Assembly: GCA_030587505.1 (NCBI GenBank)
Contig: JAUQYY010000262.1
Location: forward strand, 1 to 21,527
Direction of reading: 5' to 3'
Source: Candidatus Sigynarchaeota archaeon
Lineage (GTDB): Archaea; Asgardarchaeota; Jordarchaeia; Jordarchaeales; Jordarchaeaceae
Length of the DNA: 21,527 bases
The stretch's first letter is position 1. Every line of letters begins with the position of its first letter. Positions 7,050-15,200 of this stretch are shown one piece after another. The position numbers and the translations under genes are program-made. The notes beneath the pieces were generated by a model. The model was not told the origin of the DNA, searched no databases, and saw nothing but the letters and a program-made list of their open reading frames with translations.

Positions 7050-8111
7050 TCAGACCAGTGATCGTGGGGCGTTTGTAAGCAGTTCACATGCGTTCTCGAG
7101 GACTAGAACCATATCCTCTATTCTACAGCCGCCAAAACCGGGGATATAAACTCCTGGTTCAGCTGTAAACACCATACCAGCCTCTATAGAGTCCTTGTTA
7201 TCAGGGCCAATCGGTGGATACTCGTGTACCTCAATACCAATCCCGTGGCCGAAGCTGTGGACAAAAAAGTCACCGTAGCCCTCCTTCTTTATCAACCCGC
7301 GAGCCGCTCCGTCTATGTCGCTGGCTTTGACACCAGGAGTGATGATTTCTATAGCTTTCTTTTGAGCGTTGAGAACCGTTTGGAAAAGCCGCTTCTGTTT
7401 CGAGGTTGGTGAACCAACGGTAATAGTTCTTGATATATCTGAACAGTAATTCTTGTACCGCGCCCCCAAATCTATTATCACCAGATCTCCGCTCTCCAGC
7501 TTCCTATCGCCGCAGGATGCGTGCGGAAAGGCGGACCTGTAGCCCGACGCTACGATGGTTTCAAATGAGACGCCGCTTGAGCCCATCTTTCTCATAGTGT
7601 ACTCCGCCTCCGCGGCGACCTCAAACTCCCTCACACCGGGATTCGCTGTTTCTATGGCCTTTTCGATTCCCTTATCCGCTATTCTCGCCGCTTTTCGAAT
7701 TGTTTCAACCTCATCGGGAGACTTGACTGACCTCAGTTTCTTCACAACGGTTGACGCAGGTATAAAACGAATCTCTCCAAGCCTTTTTTCCAGCTTCTCC
7801 TTAACATTCACCGTAAGAGAGTCGTCTTCAAAGCCTAGTTTTCTGATTTTCAACTCCTTTTGGAGTTTTGAGAGGATTTTCTCAAAATCCTTCTGCTTCT
7901 TTGCCTGAAGCACACGAAAACCCGTTATTGTGTTTTTAGCCTCCTCGAATTCTAGCTGCGGAACAACAGCGATTGGCGTATCGTCTCTAGGGATAAGAAG
8001 ATACATGAATGAATTCGGAAAAAAGCGTGAGAAGTAGAAAATGTTTTCAGGCTTGAACAGAATCAACGCATCAACCTTGTCAAGCATGCTCTGCAGTCTC
8101 TTTAACCGCAT
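7050..8111 (-). CDS. pepQ: M24 metallopeptidase, Xaa-Pro dipeptidase/aminopeptidase
   Basis: This 353-aa cytosolic enzyme cleaves the bond before proline in peptides. It has an N-terminal creatinase-like domain (residues 1-125) and a C-terminal pita-bread catalytic domain. The five metal ligands of the family are visible: D214 (IIDLGARY), D225 (CSDISRT), H289 (HSFGHGIGIEVHE), E318 (TAEPGVY) and E332 (RIEDMV). H296 also matches the conserved histidine. The length is normal for archaeal prolidases. The ATG is preceded by GAGGAAGG at close spacing. It is divergent from the inosine/xanthosine triphosphatase gene, with a 106-bp promoter region between them, and is not in an operon. Family is firm; dipeptidase versus aminopeptidase preference cannot be told by eye. 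Confidence 0.95.
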   Translation of the reverse strand: MRLKRLQSMLDKVDALILFKPENIFYFSRFFPNSFMYLLIPRDDTPIAVVPQLEFEEAKNTITGFRVLQAKKQKDFEKILSKLQKELKIRKLGFEDDSLTVNVKEKLEKRLGEIRFIPASTVVKKLRSVKSPDEVETIRKAARIADKGIEKAIETANPGVREFEVAAEAEYTMRKMGSSGVSFETIVASGYRSAFPHASCGDRKLESGDLVIIDLGARYKNYCSDISRTITVGSPTSKQKRLFQTVLNAQKKAIEIITPGVKASDIDGAARGLIKKEGYGDFFVHSFGHGIGIEVHEYPPIGPDNKDSIEAGMVFTAEPGVYIPGFGGCRIEDMVLVLENACELLTNAPRSLV

Positions 8112-8217
8112 ACGCCTTCCTCTGCTTCCTCATTAAATCAACACAAGTACTATTAAAAACTCTGCATTATACTTATTTACGGTTAACCCCGTTCCAAGCC
8201 TAGAATGGTGATTCAAA

Positions 8218-8769
8218 ATGAAAATCATAGCAGTGGGTTCAGAAAATCCAGTTAAAATCTCAGCCGTAAAAAATGTGATGCAAAAACTGCTCAACAGCGT
8301 AAAGGTTTCCGGAGTGACAGTACCCAGCGGCGTTCCACCACAACCAGTAGGACTCGATCAAACCCTGAACGGCGCTTTGAACAGAGCTACGAACGCGCTA
8401 CTAAAAGTCGACGGAGCAGAGCTAGGCGTAGGGATAGAAGCAGGACTCATAGAGGTGAAGTTCAGCGGCGAGACCCGCTACCTTGACTTTCAGTACTGCG
8501 TTATTGTGGACAGAGAAGGAAGAAAAACATTCGGCGCGGGCCCAGGATTCGAATATCCTCCACTAGTAGCCGAGAAGGTTATCGAGGGAAAATCTGAGGT
8601 TGGAAAGGTTATGGAGGTAATAACAGGAATAAAAAATCTGGGTAAAAAGAAGGGAGCCATAGGATACCTCTCCCACGGGTTAATCAACAGAACAAAACTC
8701 ACCGAATTATCGGTCCTAATGGCTATGCTGCCCAGAATAAACGCCAACCTTTATCAGGAAAAGCCATAA
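8218..8769 (+). CDS. Inosine/xanthosine triphosphatase, YjjX family
   Basis: This 183-aa house-cleaning NTPase is expected to hydrolyse non-canonical purine nucleotides (ITP, XTP) to diphosphates, keeping them out of RNA and DNA. The family signature SENPVKISAVK is at residues 8-18, followed by SGVPPQPVGLDQTLNGALNR and GVGIEAGL, with the glutamate of the active site. Further landmarks are a basic KKKGAIGYLSHG segment near 155-166 and the usual RTKLTELSVLMA helix. The ATG has GGTG seven bases upstream. It is a single gene, convergent with the first roadblock gene. Identification is by motif recognition. Confidence 0.9.
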   Translation: MKIIAVGSENPVKISAVKNVMQKLLNSVKVSGVTVPSGVPPQPVGLDQTLNGALNRATNALLKVDGAELGVGIEAGLIEVKFSGETRYLDFQYCVIVDREGRKTFGAGPGFEYPPLVAEKVIEGKSEVGKVMEVITGIKNLGKKKGAIGYLSHGLINRTKLTELSVLMAMLPRINANLYQEKP

Positions 8770-8854
8770 CCGTTTCAGCCCCGCCAGAATCCAGTGAGCC
8801 GACCTAAGAGACACCCCATATCGGGGCGATAATTAAAATAAATTTGAAGGTTTT

Positions 8855-9220
8855 TTAGATGAGCTCGGCTACCTTCTGGGCGGACCTACGCATATCCAAA
8901 AAGATCAGACCCAACTTAACATCCTTCTTAGCGCTAACAGTCAGAACCGCGTTGGGTCCTGCGCCCATCACAAAGATGTACCCCTCGTTTCCGCGAATGA
9001 AAACCTGCTCCAGTTCCCCTTTCCCAAGCTCCTGAGCGGCGCGTTCACCCAGGCTGAGCATCGCAGCGGTCATAGCAGCCACACGTGTTTCGTCTACATC
9101 GGGAGGCAGGGCGGAAGCAATAGGAAGACCCTCAACACTCACGATCGCCGCCGCTTCGATCTCAGGAACCGAAGATTCCAAGTCTTTTAAGATTTCTTCC
9201 AAGCTTTCACTCTTAGACAT
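8855..9220 (-). CDS. Roadblock/LC7 domain protein 1 (MglB-like)
   Basis: This small roadblock/LC7-fold protein (121 aa) belongs to the family that scaffolds or activates Ras-like GTPases (MglB, dynein LC7, Ragulator). Secondary-structure cues match the family: helix LEEILKDLESSVPEIEAAA, strand AIVSVEGLPIAS, long helix RVAAMTAAMLSLGERAAQEL, strands LEQVFIRGNEGYIFVMGAG and AVLTVSA, and a final helix LIFLDMRRSAQKVAEL. The frame opens at a GTG (9232), but that GTG is part of AGGTGA; the ATG at 9220 lies 9 bases after GGTG and is the better start. A TATA-like stretch near 9270 suggests its own promoter. It lies 114 bp downstream of the MglA-like GTPase gene on the same strand, which points to a shared function. 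Partner and role are inferred. Confidence 0.9.
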   Translation of the reverse strand: MSKSESLEEILKDLESSVPEIEAAAIVSVEGLPIASALPPDVDETRVAAMTAAMLSLGERAAQELGKGELEQVFIRGNEGYIFVMGAGPNAVLTVSAKKDVKLGLIFLDMRRSAQKVAELI

Positions 9221-9334
9221 TACACGTGTCACCTGTACACCGATTCAGCTTATTTACATCTAAAATAAAAGTTAACTTATATTCTTATCTCTACTCTACG
9301 GTTATTCGAAGTATAAAAAAGGGACGGTAGCAGT

Positions 9335-9928
9335 TTAGGAGGACTTGGGAAGCAGCTCCTGCTTGTAAAGCCGCTTCAGAAGAACCTCTCGGGAAAGAGC
9401 CTGAAACGCACGCTTCACCCCGAGCCCCTTGATGGCGATAGACTCGTAAACCGGCAGCGAATCCGCTTGTAAAGCCTCAACCAGGGTCTTCCTTTCCAGC
9501 GCATCTGGCAAGTCGCGTTTATTCAGAAGAATCAAGAGAGGAATCTCGTTGTGAAGCTTATTCCCAAGGTAACCCTTAAGTTCTTCGAGGCTTTCGAGAT
9601 TGGCCTGCAGTTGGTCCCTTGAGGAGTCAGCAACAAAAATTATCCCATCGGTCCCCTGAAGCACAATCCGCCTCTGATGCCTGTGTCGCTTCTGACCAGC
9701 CACTGTGAAAACGTCAAAAATAACTTTGCCCGTTGCGGATATGGGAGTGTAGTCGAAGTACAGTGTCCTACCCGTCGGATCCTCAACAGAGGTGAAGCCG
9801 CCCTTGTCAAGACCCTTTACCTCATCGTAAATCCATCTCAGGCACGTCGTTTTTCCCGATAGGGAGGGTCCCCAAAAAACTATCTTGAAATGTATTCTGC
9901 CTTGGGCATCTTTTTTCAAAGGCTGCAC
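9335..9928 (-). CDS. MglA-like small Ras-family GTPase
   Basis: This 197-aa protein is a close relative of bacterial MglA, the polarity GTPase. Visible G motifs: P-loop GPSLSGKT at 20-27, RTLYFDYTPI in the switch I region, G3 as FDVFTVAGQ ending at Q79 (MglA has TVPGQ), and G4 NKRDLPDAL at 136-144. The segment LQGTDGIIFVADS is also nearly MglA-identical. Switch II carries a strikingly basic stretch KRHRHQRR right after the glutamine, where MglA has uncharged residues. There is no lipidation motif, so it is probably soluble and placed on membranes by partners. The start is GTG with AGGAC upstream. It follows roadblock gene 2 by 36 bp and is probably co-transcribed with it from the TATA near 10490. 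The roadblock proteins are its likely regulators. Confidence 0.93.
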   Translation of the reverse strand: MQPLKKDAQGRIHFKIVFWGPSLSGKTTCLRWIYDEVKGLDKGGFTSVEDPTGRTLYFDYTPISATGKVIFDVFTVAGQKRHRHQRRIVLQGTDGIIFVADSSRDQLQANLESLEELKGYLGNKLHNEIPLLILLNKRDLPDALERKTLVEALQADSLPVYESIAIKGLGVKRAFQALSREVLLKRLYKQELLPKSS

Positions 9929-9964
9929 ACGTCCTGTTAAGTTTTATTGAAGAAGAGTTTAAAG

Positions 9965-10429
9965 CTACACTTTTTCAAGCTCGCTAAGGGCAGCCTTAAG
10001 CTCCTCGTCGCTGGCTTCTTCCTCGGATAAAGGTACAACCGGCTTCTCCGCAAGGAACTCGTCCAGAACACTCTTGAGCTGGTTCGAGGCCTTCTTCATC
10101 ACCAGTCGAATCATACCAATGTTAACGTCAGAATCGGTTATAACACAGAGAACCCCTTTGCCACAGCTTGCGGCAAAGATTTTCCCCTTGTCGAACTCCG
10201 AGGTCACTATGTTAAGCTCACCTATGTCCAAGTTTTTCCCTTGCTCCTCACTCGCACAGTAAACCGCACTGGCAATAGCCCCAATGCCGTCTATATCCAC
10301 CGGCAGATAGCTGAACTTAGATACGTGGGCTATTGTTAGTCCTGTTCGGTCTACTAGGATGACTTTTTTTATTCCGCTTTCCGCTTTGATGACGTCGCTT
10401 AAAATTTTATCAAAGGCTTTTATATCCAT
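9965..10429 (-). CDS. Roadblock/LC7 domain protein 2, with acidic C-terminal tail
   Basis: This 154-aa roadblock/LC7 protein is encoded directly upstream of the MglA-like GTPase (36-bp gap). Core elements: helix FDKILSDVIKAESGI, strand KKVILVDRTGLTIA, long helix IDGIGAIASAVYCASEEQ, strands LNIVTSEFDKGKIFAASCG and VLCVITDSD, and helix GMIRLVMKKASNQLKSVLDEFL. A tail of about 30 residues (VVPLSEEEASDEELKAALSE) is rich in Glu/Asp, which the other roadblock proteins here lack. It might contact the basic KRHRHQRR patch of the GTPase; this is inference. The ATG at 10429 is chosen over a TTG one codon earlier; no strong ribosome binding site is seen, and GGGGA is rather far upstream. A TATA-like TAATATAAG at 10486-10494 gives a leader of about 35 nt. 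Confidence 0.88.
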   Translation of the reverse strand: MDIKAFDKILSDVIKAESGIKKVILVDRTGLTIAHVSKFSYLPVDIDGIGAIASAVYCASEEQGKNLDIGELNIVTSEFDKGKIFAASCGKGVLCVITDSDVNIGMIRLVMKKASNQLKSVLDEFLAEKPVVPLSEEEASDEELKAALSELEKV

Positions 10430-10485
10430 CAATTTTTAACAATCCCCGTTAAGTTAATTCAGGATCTTGTTAAGACTAGAGGTTC

Positions 10486-10494
10486 TTATATTAT
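10486..10494 (-). promoter_or_regulatory. TATA-type promoter of the roadblock 2 / GTPase operon
   Basis: Minus-strand TAATATAAG, preceded by a purine-rich GAAGGAGA segment that could serve as BRE. Predicted transcription start near 10464, about 35 nt before the ATG of roadblock 2. The 168-bp gap 10430-10597 holds no gene. Confidence 0.45.
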
Positions 10495-10597
10495 TCTCCT
10501 TCTTTCAGGATTATATTTGGTTTTCGGTTATGGAGTAGGGTGACGGTAGACTAGCCTTTCTTTTACTATTGTCCTTGGTGGTGTATAAATTTTCTGA

Positions 10598-10915
10598 TTA
10601 CTTGTTTTGTGGAAGAGTTTCGGCATTCTTGGATCTTAGAACTATTAGAACGTATTCCTCTTCCGGGGCTATATGAAGCTCGCTTTCTCCCGCATCTAGT
10701 GTAAGAAAGTTCAGTGTACCTTCGCCGAGTTCGCTTATAACCTTTGACGCTTTTCCAACCAGAGACGTGACTTGGGCGGAGATTATTTCGGTCTTCTCCG
10801 TAGAGAGAGTGGAGCTTATGGGAAGACCTTCTGTGTTTGTCACTATGACGCCCTTAACGCCTGGATGTTTTTGTAGCTGTTCTAGGGTTTTCTGAAAATA
10901 TTTTGAGGTAATCAT
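10598..10915 (-). CDS. Roadblock/LC7 domain protein 3, dynein-light-chain-roadblock-like
   Basis: This short roadblock protein (105 aa) resembles eukaryotic dynein light chain roadblock (DYNLRB) more than bacterial MglB. Segments that match DYNLRB as I recall it are TLEQLQKHPGVKGVIVTNTE, GLPISSTLS, LNFLTLDAGESELHIAPEEE and YVLIVLRSK. It ends shortly after the last strand, without the C-terminal helix seen in the three sibling proteins, as in the eukaryotic family. It is expected to form dimers and bind a small GTPase or a scaffold. The frame opens at GTG 10924, but GAGGTG there is the ribosome binding site for the ATG at 10915 (six bases after GGTG). TTTTTAAAA near 10952-10960 is a plausible TATA box. 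It lies on the same strand as roadblock 2 and the GTPase, 168 bp upstream. Confidence 0.9.
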   Translation of the reverse strand: MITSKYFQKTLEQLQKHPGVKGVIVTNTEGLPISSTLSTEKTEIISAQVTSLVGKASKVISELGEGTLNFLTLDAGESELHIAPEEEYVLIVLRSKNAETLPQNK

Positions 10916-11204
10916 CGTGTACACCTCATCTAATTATAAAATATTACATTCGTCTTTTAAAAACCTTTCAGTACAGTATTAGAAACGCTTTCGGAGAGGT
11001 AGAATTCATTTAAAAGAGTGGGTGATGGTGATTTTGTCGAGAAGTTTAAAGCGAGTCGCTTCATTATTTGTTGTGTTAATTAAAAAAGCTTAAATTTAGG
11101 GAAGAAAATAGAAATCTTAAATTTGTAAGTTACAATTCGGATTAAGGCTAAGAATTATAGCTAATAATTTTACTATTTTATTTGTACCTAAGAGTGGTGA
11201 TTTC
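10916..11204. promoter_or_regulatory. Divergent promoter region between roadblock genes 3 and 4
   Basis: These 289 AT-rich bases separate the minus-strand roadblock 3 gene from the plus-strand roadblock 4 gene. Candidate TATA elements for the plus strand are GCTTAAATT at 11088-11096 and TCTTAAATT at 11115-11123, a near repeat of each other. For the minus strand there is TTTTTAAAA at about 10952-10960. A 22-codon reading frame (11025-11093) lies inside; see findings. No recognisable gene. Confidence 0.45.
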
Positions 11205-11564
11205 ATGAGCCAATCTGAAGCTGAGAGAATATTAGCGGATCTTATGGACAAAATCCCGGAAATTGAAGGGATACTGTTGCTTGACCCGGCGGGGAATGTT
11301 TCTGTTGGAAAGACTATAACGCAGATGGACCATGCGGAGATCGCAAAGAATGCGGCTTCGATCATTGCCTCTGCGAGGGAGCTTAACAAGTCGATAGAGA
11401 AGGGAGACGCGAATATAGCCTATGTTGAAGGTGATTATGGTTACGCTGTGATGGCGAACTCGGAGAAGGCTATACTGCTGGCAATAATAGGTAAAGACGC
11501 AGCTTCCTCGCTGGGACTAATAATAAGGGATCTCAAAATAGCCCTATCAAAAATCAAAATGTGA
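11205..11564 (+). CDS. Roadblock/LC7 domain protein 4
   Basis: This fourth roadblock/LC7 protein (119 aa) is encoded divergently from the other three. Core elements: helix AERILADLMDKIPEIEGI, strand LLLDPAGNVSVG, long helix HAEIAKNAASIIASARELN, strands ANIAYVEGDYGYAVMAN and AILLAIIG, and a final helix SSLGLIIRDLKIALSKI. The usual EG/TG turn after the first strand is PAG. The ATG is supported by GGTG five bases upstream. Its divergent promoter lets it be expressed separately from the GTPase operon, so it may be a regulator used under other conditions. Sequence similarity to the other three is limited to the fold pattern. Role inferred from the neighbours. Confidence 0.88.
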   Translation: MSQSEAERILADLMDKIPEIEGILLLDPAGNVSVGKTITQMDHAEIAKNAASIIASARELNKSIEKGDANIAYVEGDYGYAVMANSEKAILLAIIGKDAASSLGLIIRDLKIALSKIKM

Positions 11565-12202
11565 ATACAAATTTTTTAAACTCAACCACTTTCTTCTATT
11601 CCACACACCGCACCATCAAGCAGCTCCAAGCACATGTCCCTTTTTCTTCCGCATTGAATTTCAAGTGCTCCGAAGCACAACAAGTTACAGTAATGAGTGT
11701 TTCGTGTGGGAAGCCCATCCATAATCGGACTTGGTGGCGATTGATTAGGATCAGGATGGAAATTAGAAGGTAGCCGAGGGGTGTGGTATTTTTGAAAAGT
11801 ATCTCTGGGTATTATTAAAGCACAAAAGAGCGGTGGAAGGTTAAAACTACGGGTGGAGATGCGGTGAAACAGTTCTGTGTGAAAGAACAAGGAAGTAGCA
11901 TCAGGTTGTCGAGGATTCAACGCTCCTGCCAGTCTATCTCCCTACTTCAACGTGTCTAGAACCCAAAGATCCGATATAACGGCAATGAAATTGTAACAAA
12001 CATAAATATTATTTGGCTTCAATGGAAATGTTAAGTGATGAAGAAATGTACGGTCTAAAGAAAACGAAAATAGGAGTCAAATTGTTTTGTCTTAGGGGTG
12101 TATTAGCTAAACTTGTTGAGTAAGATTTTTTAGATTTGGGAGTATTTAGATTGATGCTTGGTTTGAGCGCTTACAGAATTATTTTGATGGCGGGATGGTC
12201 GC
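11565..12202. other. 638-bp region without a recognisable gene
   Basis: No tRNA, rRNA, RNase P or SRP RNA signature was seen, and no protein family. Visible items are a small stem GTGCT-CCGA-AGCAC at 11665-11678 and a good TATA-like CATAAATATT at 12001-12010 that could drive the smc operon. There is also a 33-codon reading frame at 12022-12123. It is the longest non-coding stretch in an otherwise compact window. Confidence 0.5.
12001..12010 (+). promoter_or_regulatory. TATA-type promoter candidate for smc-scpA-scpB
   Basis: CATAAATATT preceded by an A-rich AACAAA (BRE-like). Predicted transcription start is about 12030, leaving a leader of roughly 170 nt before the smc start, unusually long for an archaeon. 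Placement is by pattern only. Confidence 0.35.
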
Positions 12203-15200
12203 TTGGTCTACATCAAGAAGGTTGTTATCAGAGGCTTCAAATCCTTTGGGAAGAAAAAGATTACCCTCCGATTATCTAAAGGGTTTTCAGCAATCGTGGG
12301 CCCGAATGGAAGCGGAAAAAGTAACCTATTGGATGCGATTCGCTTCGGGCTCGGAATGCTGAGCTCCAAATCGTTAAGAGTTGGGGCGTTTTCGGATCTC
12401 GTTTTTACCCCCAGCAAGGGAAACAAAATCACCCCCGCCAAGTATGCGAAGGTGAGTTTGTATTTTGACAACTCGGATAGGAGGCTTCCGATTGACGCGA
12501 ACACCGTGATAATTGACAGGCAGGTTGACCGTACGGGTAAGGGATTATACAAGCTGAACGGAAAAACCGTTTCGAGAACAGAGATAATCGACCTTCTAGA
12601 AATCGCGGGAATCAGCCCAAACGGGTATAACGTAGTCCCCCAAGGGGAAATATTCGAACTCATACAGATGGGTTCTCTTGAAAGGAGAAAACTTTTCGAA
12701 AACATTGCAGGAATAGCTTCTTATGATGAGAAGAAAGAGAAAGCGGAGAAAGAGTTAGAAATAGCAGAACAGAACCTCAGGGAGAACTTCGCGCAGATCA
12801 GTGAGGTTAGAAAGGTTGTTGAAAGGCTGGGAAGGGAGAGAGAGGCGGCTCGGAAATACCAGCAACTCAACGAGGAAATCAAATCCGCCCGCGCAAAACT
12901 CGTTTTCCACCAACTAAGAACAGCCGAAAAAGAGTTATCAAAAATCCGCAGCAAAATCGAGAACAGTACAAGAGAGTTAAACGCCCTAAGAGAAAGGGAA
13001 AAGGAACTCAGAAAAAACTTGGAAGAAACAGCCGAGAGAATAGAGGAAATCGAAAAGAGTATCCTTGAGGATGCGGGGAAAAGAATCGGAGACTTACAGT
13101 TCGAGCTTAGTGAGAAGAAGGGAATCTACTCGGAAAAAGAACTATCCCTAAGATACAAGGAAGAAGAATTGGAGAAAAATTCCGAGAGGCTTAGAAACCT
13201 GAAACAAGAGATAGTGGAGATAGAGAGAAGGATCGAAGAAGAAGAGAGAAACATTACCGAGTTAGAGCGGCAGGAGACAGAGGTAGAAGAACAGATCAAA
13301 ACAAAACAGAATATTCTCGACGAGATAAACGAACAGATAACAACAAGCGACGCGAAGTTCGGAAAGATAAGAAACAAAGTAAGAGAGATTCACGGGGAGA
13401 TAGATAAGTACATTTCGAAGAGTGTTTCTCTGAAAACCACCCAAGAGGCTTTTAGAAAGGATATAGAGTATATTTCATCGTCAATCAACTCGAAAAAAGC
13501 AGTAATAGAGCAAATTGAAAACTCGCTGAAAGAGGCGGAGACCGAAAGAAAACGTTTAGAAGAAATGGTCGAAGAATCTGGAAGAGAAGTGGAAGACTAC
13601 ACCAACCAGTTAGAGGAGCTCCAAAAGCAGCAGGACCATATTCGTAGGGAGGTCGAAGAGACTGAAAAGCTAATTCGGAACATTAGAGACGAAGTGGTGA
13701 CAATAAAGGCCATAAATGAGGAGAGGAAAAGACTCCTCAGGGGGCAAGCGGCGGTTCGCGAAATTCTTAAACTCCGAGATAAGGGTAAAATCGAGGGAAT
13801 CTACGGAACGGTCTCCGAACTCGGCAAAACGGACTTAAAATACGCCCTGGCACTCGAAGTCTCCGCGGGAAACCGAGCTAACTACATTATCGTTGAAAAC
13901 GATGAAGTCGCTGCCAAGTGCATTAATTTTCTAAAAAATGGTAGAATAGGACGGGCGTCCTTCTTACCTTTGAACAGGATTAAGCCTACGGATATAAGGA
14001 TTCCCAAAGGCGACGGGGTGATTGGCCCTGCAATCGACCTAATGGTTTTTGACAAAAAATTCAGACCCGCATTTGAGTACGTTTTCGGTAATGTCGCGAT
14101 AGTGAAGGATTTAAATGTGGCCAGAAAGTTGGACCTGCCGAGAGTGAGAAAAGTCACAATTGAGGGAGACATAGTTGAACCCGGGGGGGTAATGAGCGGC
14201 GGGCACTACGTGGGAAAACCGACAATGGCGTTCTTGGAAACGGAAAAACTACCCCAACTAGAAGAACAATTAAGTGGGCTCAACGCGATTCGACTGGAAC
14301 TCCTAGACAAACTCGAAAAGACGTCGAACACATATCTCCAGGTTAGGAGTAAGAGAGAAGAGAAAGAAGTCGAACAAGGTAAACACTCCGCCAGTTTGGG
14401 GCACCTCTTAGAACAGATAAAAGAAAAGAAGTCGGAAATAACAAAAATCGAGTCTGATATACAGAAACAACTGAAACTAAAGGAAGAAAGGGAGAAACAG
14501 TACGAGAAAATTTCCCAAGAAATAGAGAAAATAGATGAAAAAGTGCGTGTTCTATCCGAAGAAGAACAATCGCTCAACCGGATCATAGAAAAGGCGGAGG
14601 CGTCCGACCTTTACACTCAGTCGAGGAGAACAGAGGCGGAAATCACAAGCTTGAAAGAAAAGTTGAGCAGTATCAGAGTGCAGATCGCCCAGTCGAAAAC
14701 CAAAGTTTCAGAACACCTAAAACCAAGAATTGAAGAAAGGAGAAAGTTAGCAGAAGAGTTAGAGAGAGAAATCCAAAAAGCGTCCCAAGAAAGGGAGAAG
14801 CTCAAAACCGAGATCGAACCCCTCCTGGAGCAGATATCAAAGCTGGAGGAGGAGAAAAAGAGCTTCGAAGAATCGATCTCGGCTCTGAGAGAAGAAGACA
14901 CGAGGCTGAGACACGAGTCGGTGGTTCTGAGAAACGAGCTGGACGCCACTCTTCAGAAGGCTAATGCTCTAGAACTCGAGTTAGGCAAGCTAACTGTAGA
15001 AAGGGAACACTTGGAGGCAAGTGTTCAAGAACTCAGAGAGGAAGCCAAGGAGTTTCCAGAGTTTGAACTCAGAGACGTAACGAAAGTGAACGTTCATGAA
15101 CTGAGAGAGCTAATACGGAGAAAGGAAGCGGAGAAAAGGAGCCTTGAGCCAGTTAACATGCTGGCTATCCAACTCTACGAGGAGGAGAGGGCCAGATACG

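Noticed and set aside
6940..7149. 69-codon plus-strand frame over the pepQ 3' end
   Set aside because: It runs across the inverted repeat and antisense to pepQ, with no start signal and low-complexity Ser/Thr/Arg composition.
11561..11773. 70-codon plus-strand frame after roadblock 4
   Set aside because: It overlaps the roadblock 4 stop, has no ribosome binding site or recognisable pattern, and covers an apparently non-coding stretch.
11582..11920. 112-codon minus-strand frame in the 638-bp gap
   Set aside because: Composition is unlike a protein (many Pro, Cys and Phe with no fold pattern), no ribosome binding site, and no family resemblance. Probably chance.
11918..11940. AGGATTCAACGCTCCT resembling a tRNA T-arm
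   Set aside because: The loop is eight bases and the stem only four, and no acceptor, D or anticodon arm fits upstream.
12036..12042. GTGATGA resembling a C box of a C/D guide RNA
   Set aside because: No D box (CTGA) is found at the right distance downstream and no C'/D' pair is visible.
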